From Metaphire vulgaris (taxonomy: Eukaryota; Annelida; Clitellata; Crassiclitellata; Megascolecidae), in the NCBI GenBank assembly GCA_018105865.1, contig CM030853.1, forward strand, positions 2,579,429-2,643,428: a stretch of 64,000 nucleotides of DNA, given 5' to 3'. The translations under genes and the position numbers were made by a program. A model generated the notes under the pieces. That model ran no database searches. It was not told where the DNA came from and saw only the letters and a list, made by a program, of their open reading frames with translations. Shown here piece by piece: positions 48,902 to 61,200 of this stretch; positions within the stretch are counted from its first letter, which is position 1, and each line of letters begins with the position of its first letter.

Positions 48902-50752
48902 TCATTTTCTTTCCGATTTAGCCCGTTCATCTTCATCAATCAGGTAATTTACAAGTTCTCTTACTGAAGCAAATTCTGAACGACCTCTAGGCTCTTGCTT
49001 CTTCATTGAAGGTAAGACCTGCTTCGTTTTGTCTCGTAAATCATCGAACTGAAAAGTAACAAAAGCAAACTATCTTACTTATTCAGCTCTTGCACTACAG
49101 TTACAGTTGAATATTACATTCTCATCCATGATTCAATTGCTGTAATGAGGCTATATATTTTTCCCATATTTCCATATTTCAGAGTCAATTAATCGTATAA
49201 GTGACTTAAGAGATTTAAATATGAAACGAAACTAACAGATCATGGAAAAAGAGGAAGAGGTTAAAAAATTAACTAAAAATATGATCTCTTTATAGGAAAC
49301 ACATTCCCCATGCAGAAAAGGCTGCACTAGCACACAATGCTAAAATATATTGCTAGTTGGCTCTCAGAGAAACATGATTTTATGATTTCAACTAGAAGCC
49401 AAAAACAATACGATATTCAAAACTCTACCAACATTCCTGCACACAGACATAAACTTCAATTGGGCTTCTAGGCTTGAGCCCTCCCCCACTTTTTGAGAGA
49501 ATACCATAGAAAATAGGGAAGGAATATGGGTTGGGCCCTTTCACTCGTTCATTCAAGTTTATGCCAATGTTTCTGTATCAGGTAGTATCAAAAATTAGTT
49601 TTAAACAGTATTCAAGTAGTTTACATGGATAGTATGGTAAATTCTTTCCTATGTTCTGAAATGATTTAGACATATACTGAAAACAGTCCACCGTGAAACT
49701 TACAGAAGTAACTCCAGATAGTTTCCACACCGCTAAACAGAAGAGGGAAAATCCTCCCAGGGCATAGAATGACCCACGAGCCAAAGCACGCATTGCAAGA
49801 GAGCCGCCACTTTCATGAACCTCCCTGGTAGCTGCCAAGCCCTAAAATAGTACCAGTTGCTTTCTATAGACAAATTTTAACAATATTATTCAGTGTTCAA
49901 CATTTTGCTGAATAATCTCACCTCTTACAGTCTTCAAAAATGTTGCTTGTTATTAACCACATAAGATCAATGCATGATAATCTCAGCAAATTAATTAAAG
50001 AAAACCATTTGCATTATTGAAAGTGCCTACTATAAGTCAGACAAACAGATGGTGATTTCTTAAATAGTAAACAACAATGTGCCAAAACCTAATACAATTC
50101 TCAAACATACTTCAATCAATCAATCAATCAACTTCTAGTGGTGCCACTGTCAAAATGCATAGAGCATCAGTCGATGGTGCACTAAATCCAGTCAGAATTT
50201 TAGGCAGGGGTCAAGCTGTAAGGTCAGTAAGATCAGTGGGGGAGGGGACAATCCATAGGACACAGACCAGGGCAAACAGGTATGTCTTAAGATTAGAATT
50301 AAAAGTTGATATCATGCTAGTTAAACATACCAATAATTGTAATTTCAACATGAACTTCTGCACGCATACAGGCCCTCCGAGAGGGGGGGGCAGGGGGAGC
50401 AACTGCACAGGGGCCCGGCGGGCTGGAGGGGGCCCGGGCCGATGATGAATATGTATAATTAACAATAAAATGAATAATAACACTAAAGAATGGTTAAATG
50501 TCAGTTCAGCAGAGGGCCGGCGAGCACAAGGGGGCCCGGGTGACCTGACCAAGAAATTATGACGAAATGACCGTCGGCCATTCTCGGAATTTCTCTCGGA
50601 GGGCCTGACCGCATATATGTGACCTTTGTGACCTAATATCTGTGACCTGACCTTTGCAAATGACCCGGGATCTTTCTTTTTAGCCATTGCTAGTGTCGTT
50701 GAAAATCCACCGAGAATTGACATTCCAGCAATACATGAGAAGAACACAATCT
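48902..50752 (-). CDS. TMEM242: TMEM242, mitochondrial inner-membrane assembly factor (first exon not located)
   Basis: Exons in coding order: 50752-50652, 49841-49704, 49048-48902. The first visible exon starts with two bases of a split codon, so an upstream coding exon is missing from this call. Shown residues: a first membrane segment with FFSCIAGMSILGGFSTTLAM then AKKKDP; then SGGSLAMRALARGSFYALGG leading into a second hydrophobic segment (FSLFCLAVWKLSGV); then a charged tail ending DEDERAKSERK. The GGFSTTLAMAKKK and S-LALRAL-GS-YA blocks match vertebrate TMEM242, which helps assemble ATP synthase c-ring and complex I. The C-terminal tail is somewhat longer than in human. The first exon should lie between 50753 and the calreticulin promoter. 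Two ATGGCGGC-type starts on the minus strand (near 52542 and 52735) lack suitable donors. Confidence 0.88.
50369..50607. mobile_element. hAT-like MITE, GC-rich, inside TMEM242 intron
   Basis: Ends CAGGCCCTCCGAGAG and CTCTCGGAGGGCCTG are perfect 15-bp inverted repeats. Flanking CACGCATA and ACCGCATA match at six of eight. Contains two GGGGGCCCGGG blocks. It ends 45 bases from a coding exon. Confidence 0.75.
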
Positions 50753-52894
50753 CTACAGAACATGAAGAAAATTATACAGAAATTAAATTAACACATCCAG
50801 CGCCCGGGACGTATTAATGCATTCCAAATTTGAGAAAGATCTAAGTTGAGTACGTTGTCATCAGAAAAAAGAACTACATCAAACTTTTCAATGCTTTACT
50901 ATTATTACGCAACCCAATGAAATCAAATCTATAGCTAGTGGAGAGGGGAGGGCAAATGTCCCTAGGAAGTCTAATTACCTATCCTGACCTATCAATCTGG
51001 ATTAACCTTTCCTGCTTAACCTGGCTCTGATTCGGCTTTGAATCACTGCGTATCGATAAATACCTAGGCACTCTGATTGTGGCGCTATAGAAGTTGATTT
51101 GACCGTGACGAGCAGAGTGGGCGATATTTAAGCGAATGTGAATTTGGGTTTCGTTTACTACGAGTGTTAATAATTGAAATAAATATTAATTAGCGCTTTA
51201 TATTGAACCTTTTGAGCGTTTTCTCCATCCTGATGCTTTAGTTAAGTCGTCGTTAACATTGGATTCAATTGATGAAGACATTGCATATGTAAACAATGGA
51301 GTTAGGATGAAAAATATCTAGAGAGCCATTGTAATTTCTTTAAAAAACTAGATCTTCAACTTTTCCATTTCCAACGTTTTTCTCTTTTTTCGATAAAATC
51401 GTAATTTTAGTCAGAAATACTAATCAGTTGCTCGTTCATTCAAAGCAAGATCTATTGATACTTCAGTGTACTAGAACTGGTTCTTTAAAAATTCGCAATG
51501 ATGAAACGATTAGTCTACAATTCTATATTTATCATGGAATTGAGCCAATACATTTGATTGTTTATAATTGGATTAGCACAAGTGTTAGGAATGTTAGAGT
51601 AGAAAAATAGCTGAAATTCTTATATCACTTCATGATATGAAACCGATGCATTAATTCTGGATTGATTTAATATTTGCATATTGATTGATGAACAATCATT
51701 AAAGTGGCTGTGGCTTATTCAAGTTATTCTGATTGGCCTAAGCGTGAAGTGAATCATCTGCTGAGTGCTGACGTACGTGTAACTTGCCAAAGCGTGTCAC
51801 ATGTCGGAGCAATGAAAAGTTGAAATCACGGTGTAAGCAACTGATTGGTCGGCGTCATCATCAGAGGATATTTCTTCCATCACGTAGTTTTGAGGTTGTC
51901 ATGTGGGGCTTAGAGTAATTGTCCACAAAAGGAATTCCTCGTGAACAAAGGAAAATATGACACGGCCAAAACAAATTTTAAAACAAATGCAAAAGATTGA
52001 TGAATGATCATCAGGATTCAGGAAGTCCGCCGAGTCGACCCAGATTCAGAGCACACACAGATCTCCTCCATAACTCTTAGAAAAATCGAACTGACTTCTT
52101 AAAATATATAATCCAAATTAAAATATCAAACTTAAAAACCGCCACTCTGAGCTCAAATAAAAAAAACGGATATGGCCCTAGGAATTTCGATATATCGATC
52201 GTCTCTCCAGCTTTTGTCTACGCTACATTTTCATGCTTTACTATCACGTTTGAATTATAAAAGTAGAAATCAATTAAAGTGATAAAATGTCCTGAATTCA
52301 TTAATAAAATAATATGCCAGCATTTCGTTGAGAAATGTATGAAAATAGATGAAAATGCGTGGTTTGAAATCGTGCACATGTCCCACACATCATCACGGTC
52401 GTCGAGGGCTGCGAGGTGGACCGCTGTTATTGGTCGGTGCGTTGGCCAGTCACCGTCGTCCATCTGGCGGTCGACAAAGCCATAGAAATTAATAATCACT
52501 GGAAGTTCTCATTCTATTAATTTTAAGCCATTTGCCGCCATCTTTGTTAAAATGTCAGTCAATGCCAATCGTGTTTATTATAGAAATTTCAGTCAAACCT
52601 CTTACAAAAGTCCGGTTTCTATTATAAATAATGACATTTTACTTATATCATTTGAGATCCAGTTTCTGTAAAGAGATTTGAAATAATAGGATCACACTTG
52701 ACATAATGGTAAATAAGTGACTAATTCAGCCGCCATTGACTCGTTCTAGTGATAATTGAATTCTATGGTTGAGAAGACGTTTCTTTAACTGAGTCTCGTC
52801 GTCAGTCGCCGTTCAGTTGCCGTTTTACGTTCGTTGGAGCAGAAGCAGGAGTTGGTTGGACCGTCTCGGGTTCTAATCGGGGAAAAAATAGAAG
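50753..52894. other. Divergent intergenic region between TMEM242 and calreticulin
   Basis: Probably holds the TMEM242 first exon and the promoters of both genes. Several ATTGG/CCAAT pentamers occur (51731-51737, 51843-51847, 52429-52433). No extended reading frame with family resemblance. Confidence 0.45.
52415..52433 (-). promoter_or_regulatory. Candidate ER stress response element upstream of calreticulin
   Basis: The minus strand reads CCAAT, nine bases, CCACC. The vertebrate ERSE is CCAAT-N9-CCACG, bound by NF-Y and ATF6/XBP1, and is a hallmark of calreticulin promoters. Spacing is exact and nine of ten fixed bases match. It lies about 460 bp before the start codon, somewhat far. Confidence 0.35.
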
Positions 52895-53761
52895 ATGAAC
52901 GCCGTGCTGTCGTCGATCGTGGCCGTCTTCGTGGCGGTCGCAACCGCCGCGGAGCCGACCACCTACTTCAGAGAGGAATTCGACGGTGAGAACATCGATC
53001 GGCGGTTATTTTTCGCTTTGGATTGCAAGTTCTTGTGTTTTTGAAATATTTGTTTATTTATTTGTCTAGTGTTGTTATTTTCTTATTGCCTTCGGGCGGT
53101 AACGGCTCTAACTCGTTTTAGTTCAGATCGAAATATCAACTACCGGTAATATATAGTTATGACTTGTCGAGTCATCATATCATTATCATTTTCATTGTTA
53201 TTATGCACTTATATAGCACCAGTTCTAATGTTAAAAGATCCCTGTTTCTGCATATCCATTTGCCAACAGGCCAGTTTTAGAAATTACTAAGTCATTTTAT
53301 CAAACCTATGCATATTTCTGAGTAAAACATCTTTCTGATTTAATTTCTCTCTTTGTCCCTCCCTCCCCACTCTGAGCACTCTCTATCCATCTTTCTCCCT
53401 ACCCCTGCTCTCTATCCTCTCTCTATATATCTCTTTATATGTATCCTCACTCTATATTTGTATATCTGTATCTCTCTATCTCTGTCTGATCCTCATGCAT
53501 TCTTGCATATTTAAGTTGCCCATTGGTGTGTATTTAATTTATCGATATTTTCTCAACTTTGATGATTCTGTAGGCTTGTAGTGATTAATGTTGTTTTTGT
53601 GTACAGCTGGATGGAATGGGCGATGGGTTGAGTCCACATACAAAGGCAGCGAGCAGGGTAAATTTGTCTGGACTGCGGGAAAGTTCTACAACGACGCTGA
53701 AAAGGACAAAGGTAAATCATCCAGTTCTTTTGACAATTCATTTCAGAATTAAAATTTACTG

Positions 53762-53823
<62 letters not shown>

Positions 53824-56800
53824 GCAAATATCTTGCATAGACTTGTTATTTTTATGAGATTTATTTCTGCAATGTAGCGCCTAAGATTGTCTACGGTAGC
53901 ATTGTTAACCCTTTCATTGCAGGTTTGCAGACATCTCAGGACGCCCGGTTTTATGGCATCTCGGCCAAGTTCGATAAGCCTTTCACGAATGAGGGAAAGA
54001 CCCTTGTAATCCAGTTCACTGTCAAGCACGAGCAGGAGATCGACTGCGGTGGAGGCTACATCAAGCTCTTCTCCAGTGATCTTGACCAGAAGAACATGCA
54101 CGGAGATAGCCCATACTACATCATGTTCGGCCCCGACATATGCGGATACAGTACAAAGAAGGTTCATGTCATCTTCAACTATAAGGGCAAGAACCTGTTG
54201 ACGAAGAAGGAAATCAGATGTAAAGTAAGTTGGAGTAATTCATCTGTAATGTAATATAATAATAATTTATTTATTTTATTATTATTATAATATTGATGTT
54301 TTTTAATATTATGAAATTTTTATTAAATTTTCAATGTTGAAATATTTTAGATTATTATTTGTTTCGTAGGATGACACCCTGTCTCATCTATACACGCTCA
54401 TCGTTCGCCCAGACAACACTTATGAAGTAAAGATCGACAACAAGAAGGAGGAGAGTGGAAAACTCGAAGACGACTGGGACTTCCTTGCCCCTAAGAAGAT
54501 CAAGGCAAATTGCTTTTGTTGCAATGTTTAAGCTTAGTAGTATTACATGAAGATTAGAAAAAGTGATCAACAACCTGTTATTGCTTATGTACCAGTGCTA
54601 GTTGCAGGAAAGAATGTCACGACCAGTGGCTTGCGGTTATGCAAAATGACTGCTCTAATAAGCCATTGAGCAGATGGTTGGTGTTTTTGCAACAGCAGAT
54701 TGTATTCATGTGCTGCAAATATTTGAGTTTCTAATAAATTACACATTACATGTATGTATATAAATAAATAAATATGTATATAATTGAAATATTTATACAT
54801 ATGTATATATTTATTTATTTATTTTTTATTTTTAGGATCCAGATGCGAAGAAACCCGAGGATTGGGATGATCGGGAGAAGCTTGACGATCCAGAAGACAA
54901 GAAGCCTGAGGATTGGGATAAGCCAGAACATATTCCAGATCCAGATGCCAAGAAACCAGAGGACTGGGATGATGAGATGGATGGTGAATGGGAGCCCCCA
55001 ATGATCGACAATCCAGATTACAAGGTAAACTTTAACTTAATATTAACTTGATTGATTAGCTTTATTAATTAATAAGATAAGTATTTTGTTTGTGACATGA
55101 TTAGGTTAATTGGAAATTAAGAATTTGTGTGAGCTCAGTTTCACGTCATAATTTCTACTAACTTATTGTCAATATCGCAAGCAAGAGTCGATTCTAAGAG
55201 TCTTAAGCATTTCATTTTCTAAAAGTTTTTGAGCAAAGACGATGACCACATTATTTTCAGTGTCTCTTGTAGTTTTTCTGTATTGGTAATCCTGGTGATT
55301 GTCATACAGTGGATCCCACTTAATCGCATACCGCTTAATTGCATAACCCGCATAATCGCATAACAACATAAAAACCCGAACCTGTGTTTTGTGCGTACAA
55401 TTAATTATCAGACGTCCCGGCTATTCGCATAGCCCAGTTAATCGCATATGCAAGGCGCCTATGCAATTAAGCGGGTTTCACTGTATTCGAGTGATTCTTT
55501 ATCGTGTTGTGTTTGCATATCTGACAGGGTGAGTGGAAACCAAAGCAGATTACAAACCCAGCATACAAGGGTTCCTGGGTACATCCTGAGATAGACAACC
55601 CAGAATATGCTGCAGATGATCTCTTGTACAGATATAGTGACATTGGAGCCATTGGTTTCGATCTATGGCAGGCAAGTAAATCTGTTTCTTAGGCAGCTAT
55701 TAGTAGAAATCTCATTGAAACATTTGTAGTTTTTTCTAAACAACGTGGTTAAATTGATTTCTTATATTTTCTTATCGTAGCCACAATATGATGCATTGTT
55801 TAGGCGGAGTGTATCTGTTGCTGAATTTTTGCGGTTTCTGTTGCAGGTTAAGTCTGGCACAATATTCGACAACATGCTGATCACCGACGATGAAAAGCTG
55901 GCGGAAAAAGTACGGGGAGGAGACCTGGGGCGCAATGAAAGAGGGCGAAAAGAAGATGAAGGACAAGCATGACGAGGAGGAAAGAAAGAAGAGAGAAGAG
56001 GAAGAAAAGAAACGAAAAGAAGGTGAGGGATGAAGGTTGCATGCAACATTCATATTCAAAAACATATTTTAATTAAGGAAGTCTTCTGTATGGCATATAA
56101 AGAAGCTGTGATGAATGCAAATGCACAGAATTGTATATTGTATTGTATTGTATACTGGGCTATTTATATATCTCCGTAAGCATAGCATAACCAAAAACAA
56201 GGGTGCTTTATAGGGGGGTATGACTCCCTAAACAGATGGCTTTTCAGTCTGTTTTTGAAGATGGGCCAAGCTGTGAAATCCAGCTATGGTTATAATTGTG
56301 GTCATAGTAGAGGCTGAGCTCTATTTACTGGGATTGATTCCAATGCAATCTCTTCTATTAGATGAACTTTGCTGAAATGGAATAGAGATAAAACTAAAGT
56401 TCTAGAGATGATTAAAACAGAATTAGATTTTAGAGTTGCAATTGTGTTTTTATTCAACTATTATTATTGTTTATTTCAGAGGATGATAAGAAAGATGATG
56501 CAGGCGAGGGAGATGATGAGGATGAGGAGGAGGATGAAGGTGCCGCGAAAGACGAGGACGATCAGGTATATAGCTGGATACTTTTCCTGTCTCTTATGAT
56601 TCTGCGATTACCTGTCTTAAGCTTTTTAGAATATGAGTTTTCTATTATATTAATTATATCTTCCCACAGCCTAGGAAACTAGTTGAACACAAAACTTTGT
56701 GTAGTTAATGAGTGTCTCATCTTGAAGATGAGATTCTAAATTTTACAGCAGCCTTGATAATTGCCAGTTATAAGGACTTTAAAGTTGAAAGCCTTTGGGC

Positions 56801-56959
56801 TGCATGCAAATGCAGGAATGGTTTTAGAGAAAATTATTAATAGCAGTATAACAGCAGGTTTGTTTAAACATTGTGCAGACATATTTCTAATCTTAATCCA
56901 AATTGGTTTTGCAGGAAGCAGAAGAGAAAGAGGAACTGTCGAAGAAAGACGAACTATAA
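52895..56959 (+). CDS. CALR: Calreticulin, ER Ca2+-binding lectin chaperone, about 423 aa, 9 exons, one frameshift
   Basis: Lectin chaperone of the ER lumen that binds monoglucosylated glycoproteins and stores calcium. Exons: 52895-52985, 53607-53711, 53923-54224, 54370-54504, 54836-55024, 55528-55671, 55847-56022, 56480-56565, 56915-56959; phases agree. A signal peptide ends at about VAVATAA. The globular domain has Cys107 and Cys139, equivalent to the human disulfide pair, and lectin/[10 protein letters not shown] motifs. The P-domain has three [16 protein letters not shown] and three [18 protein letters not shown] repeats. An acidic tail ends KKDEL for ER retrieval. In exon 7 the A run at 55905-55909 has one base too many: with four A the frame runs [20 protein letters not shown] and on through the acidic tail. 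As written, it terminates shortly after. Introns 4 and 6 use GC donors (AAG/GCAAAT, CAG/GCAAGT). An AATAAA lies near 57550. Confidence 0.95.
53762..53821. repeat. (ATT)n microsatellite
   Basis: About 20 ATT units in calreticulin intron 2. Confidence 0.95.
55307..55483. mobile_element. pogo/Tigger-like MITE, copy 3
   Basis: CAGTGGATCCCACTTAATCG at the left and TTAAGCGGGTTTCACTG at the right, TA on each side; very similar to copies 1 and 2. It ends 45 bases before calreticulin exon 6. Confidence 0.78.
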
Positions 56960-58228
56960 AATATAGCACCAATTTTTAAAACTGACTCTTAGAAATCGTC
57001 AACATGATTTGAGCCCGTCATCGGCTCATCAAATCATCCACTCATTCCCAGTAAAATATTATGTACAGATGACTGTCATGTTCCTTTTTGTGTCCGTAGC
57101 AAAATTGATTTAGTCGACCAGCAGTGTCTATTTGTGTTTTTGAATTGATGTTGCATGGTCGTGGAGCAGTTTGATAGAACTTTCCAAAGCAAAACAGTAG
57201 ATGTTCTCATGTCATATTCTGCCTAGACTTAATCGTTTGCCATCGAGATGCACAAGGGAAAGTACTGTACTTCTTGAATACGTTATTGTTATTCTTCTTT
57301 CTATTTTCTTTGGTGTTTGAGAGATTTGAATCTACCGGTAATGCATATGTTCTATAATGAGTGCGATATTCCTGAATATTTAGGTTTACTGACAATTTGA
57401 TAAATGCGAACAACTATACTGTACATGTGATTTGTGTGCACCTGCGTTGATAGGCTACTTTTTCTGTTCTTGAGTTTGTGAAAGGTACATTTGTTAAAGA
57501 TAAATTTGTGCATTATTTATAATGGTGAGCGTGGAGTGCTTTTGGATTAAATAAATATTTAAACTGGTGAGTTGATTTGACTTGTGAAGCAGAATATTTG
57601 ACATAATAATAATAACAAGGTTTAAAGTGGTTCAGTACAGTTTTATAGACTAAATGACATTTTATGAATAATAGGAAGGCAATGTAATGAACGTCTGACT
57701 GGGAAAATATGTTCAAATCTGGGAGTCTTAAGACATGGACACGACTCGAGCTAAAGTATTCTGGAATCTGGATTTTCTATGTGTTAGATTTTGTGATGCC
57801 AAAGGCAGGGAACTGCACTAATCTAGGCAACTAGACACCAATGTATTTGCTTACTGAACGAGAATTGGCGTAGGGGGCACACGTCTGATGCGATAAATAT
57901 CACGAATATGGTAATGAGAAATTTTCAGACTGAATTCCTGACTAGTGAAAGAGAGAAGAATCAAATGTTACACCAAAGTCACTCTGATTGGCATCTCTAA
58001 TACTGAACAATCACAGATGTTTTAGAGCATTATAGATCGTTTAGACCATATAGCCTATGCTAAAACTACCACGATTATTACCAACGTTGTACACAAACCT
58101 GATGAAAAACCAGAATAATTTGGGAACAAACTGCCACAAAGCATCAAATCAATACACTACCTTGAGATTGCACCACTCGCTCGGTGTTGCTAGCGGCAGC
58201 ATCTGGATGCTACGGTCGTTGTTTGAAG
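56960..58228. other. Calreticulin 3-prime UTR and intergenic spacer
   Basis: No gene seen. AATAAA near 57550 probably ends the calreticulin mRNA. The last 100 bases before 58229 are the likely CEP72 promoter. Confidence 0.5.
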
Positions 58229-61200
58229 ATGGCGGTCGTCGTTATCAGCGAAGATTGGATTCGCGAACGGGTTCAGATTAAACACGAAAATCTAGGTATC
58301 GTGTTCTCAGTCTCCGTAATTTAATTGTCTAATAATGAAGAATTTATTTGACCATTTTTATTGTTTGCAATTTGCATCGCTGTTTGAACGTAGCCTAGCG
58401 TGACAGAAGTTTGTGTTCTTCCTGTAATGTAATGTAACACCATAGTTATATACATAGACGGATTTAGAGTTTAATGGTTGGGTAGGCTTAAGCCTACCCT
58501 AGCCTTTAATAAAATCCGCCTATGGTTATATAACGCCTCTTGAATAAACTTCTCAAAATTGCCCCTGTTGCGAGTGCTGCATATTGAAAAAGAGACAAGT
58601 TTTAAGACATTCCAGCAAGAATGCTATGGATCAGCATGGATATCTGGATAAGAATAAAATTCCAGAGAGTATTGTCGGAGGAAAAGTAAATATCAAATTA
58701 ACGTGGCAACATTTGGCATTGTAATAAAGATTTACTAAACTAAACCTGAGATAGCGTTGCCACGATTTGTCTGGTATTGGATAGAGTTTTTGTTATGATG
58801 ACTCTAAGTAATTATGTATTATTATTGACAATTTTTATAGCGCCGTAAACATGACATAGATCAAAATCAAAGGCACTTTACACAAATTAATTAAGCTGGA
58901 TGGTAAAAGCGCTTTAGAATGTTATTTATCGTCGTCTTCGTCGTTTTTCCGTTCTTTTATAAGTTGAATGTCCATTGGACTGGAATGCAGATTATTTTAT
59001 TTTACAAATTTTGAAGAGTTTTTATTTATAAGTTGAATGGACTGGAATGCAGATTAGTTTATTTTACAAATTTTAGACAATGTTCGGTCGCTTTCATTAC
59101 CTGGAACTTACCATGAGAAGATTTCCAGTTTTGGCGATTCGCTGAAGCATTTCTGTCGTCTGAAATCTCTGGATGTATCGAGGAATGCAATAGAAAGTTT
59201 GTTGGTAGTGTAGCGATTGATCCATTTTGAAAGGATTTTGATTAATCTATGGTAGCCATTGCTGTTTTAGTTCAGTGCCTTGAGCTAAATATAATCTTAT
59301 CACGACTGGAAAAGTCATTGTTCAGTTTTCTGGGTATTCAAGGGGTTAACCCCCACGAGTCAGTGACAATTCCCAGTGAAGGTTGAAAATGTTTGTTATT
59401 AGTCGTACGAGCTTCACTGGAGGACAGGAATTTTGAAGTTGAGAGTTATCTCGCCCTAATTGCCTTTTGAAACGCCGGACATTTGACATAGTAGCAAATT
59501 AAAACTCGGACTGTGCTAAGTTGGTAAATGATACGAAGAAATCCCAGTGTCGATTGGGCCAGGGTTTAATCTAGGCCATTTCCGGGGGAAAATTGCCCTT
59601 TTCTCCCGGAAATTTCAAATTCACCCCTGGAAATTTTGGCAAACTACATCAACTAACAGCAGCCCCCTAGCAGAATTCTCCCCACCCGGTTTGTCAGTTT
59701 CCCCCGGAGTCCAGGAGTCTAGATTAAACACTGGATTGGGTGTTATGATTGGGTGTTATCCATTTTGTAATTTCTGTTGACTCTAAACCCAAAAGTTTGT
59801 AGATGTTGAGGTGGAAAATCACAATTTTGTCTATTTTCTGTGTGTACCGATTCTCAGACTATTTGGTTTCATTTAAAAGTCAGCGCATCACTGTTAGGAT
59901 AGGGGTCATCCATATAGTACATATGCAAAAAATGCATATTTTCAACCCTCCATCCTCCCCATTTGCACACCGTACATATGCAAATTGGATGGACCCATAC
60001 TTGAATTTCTGGACATGTGATGCTTTGCAGATATTTCTATGTTAAATTGAGCACAAATTATGTGAATATGTTTTGTTTTATGTTGAGGATTTCCCTTAAC
60101 CCTTTACCCATGTAATCCCTATAGCCAGTATGTTATGAAGTCTAAATATATATTGGCCTTATGTTGCAAAAGGTTAATGAAAGAACTTTGCTTGGTTATA
60201 TGCTTCATTGTCCTATCCTATAAGATTTGACCTTCGAGACTTGTAAGATTTTTCAGTAAGCAGTTATCTAATGAAGTAACTAATTACTGGAATAATTAGT
60301 TAATGGGATAAACAATGGAGCAATTGATTGGTGGAGTGATTAATTAAAAGCTGCTTCAAAAATTAATTACTATTTACAAACTAATAGATTTGTTTTACAT
60401 TAACCAGGGCTTGGAGAACTTAAAGCTGCTTGAGAAACTTAACCTGTATCCTTTGTAATTATCGTTTCCAATCATTCGTAGACTGAATCTTTGTCAGTTG
60501 TTATTATAAGACAATTTCTATAGCGCAGTAGCAAGGCTGATGCCTACAACAAGAGCACTTACACACATCAATCAGTTAATGATTGTAATGGTTGTAATGC
60601 ACTGTAGGAAAAATCAACTATGATTTGCATGATTCATGTGTAGGAGTCATTCTGTGACATCTGATGTTCAGTGCATTAGCAAGTGACTAAAGAATTAACA
60701 TCAGTCAATGGTCACTCCAAAGTAGAAATGGATTATTATTGTGGTGCTATAGAAGCTGTTGAGTTGGGTTTCCATTTAAAATGGCTAAGCTACCCTTACA
60801 GTTTGAATCGTTATCGTAATTCCGTTACCGCACTGATTCGTCTGTGTGAAAGTTTCCTTGAAATGCACTCCTAGGTATTACAATAGCATTGGCAGTCTTG
60901 ATGATCTGAGTAAACTTCATTTCAATGCCAAGCTTCAAGAGCTCGATCTGCGGCTGAATCCGGTTTCTCGAACCGAACCTGACTATCGTCTGTTTCTCGT
61001 TCACATGCTTCCAGAACTGCGCCTTCTAGGTACGGTGGCTTGTTTGCTGGTGATATTAGCTTGTCTTCACAAGTTACACTTGTTTTTATTGTTGTCATTG
61101 TAAATCATTGCCATCACCATCATCACTACCTCATCATCATCGTTGTTGTTGCCGCCACAAATTGCCCTTACTTACTAACATTACCAGTTACCAGCAGTCA

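Noticed and set aside
54505..54835. GT donor alternatives for calreticulin intron 4
   Set aside because: No GT near 54505 gives the in-phase PKKIK/DPDAKK junction. The GC donor does so exactly.
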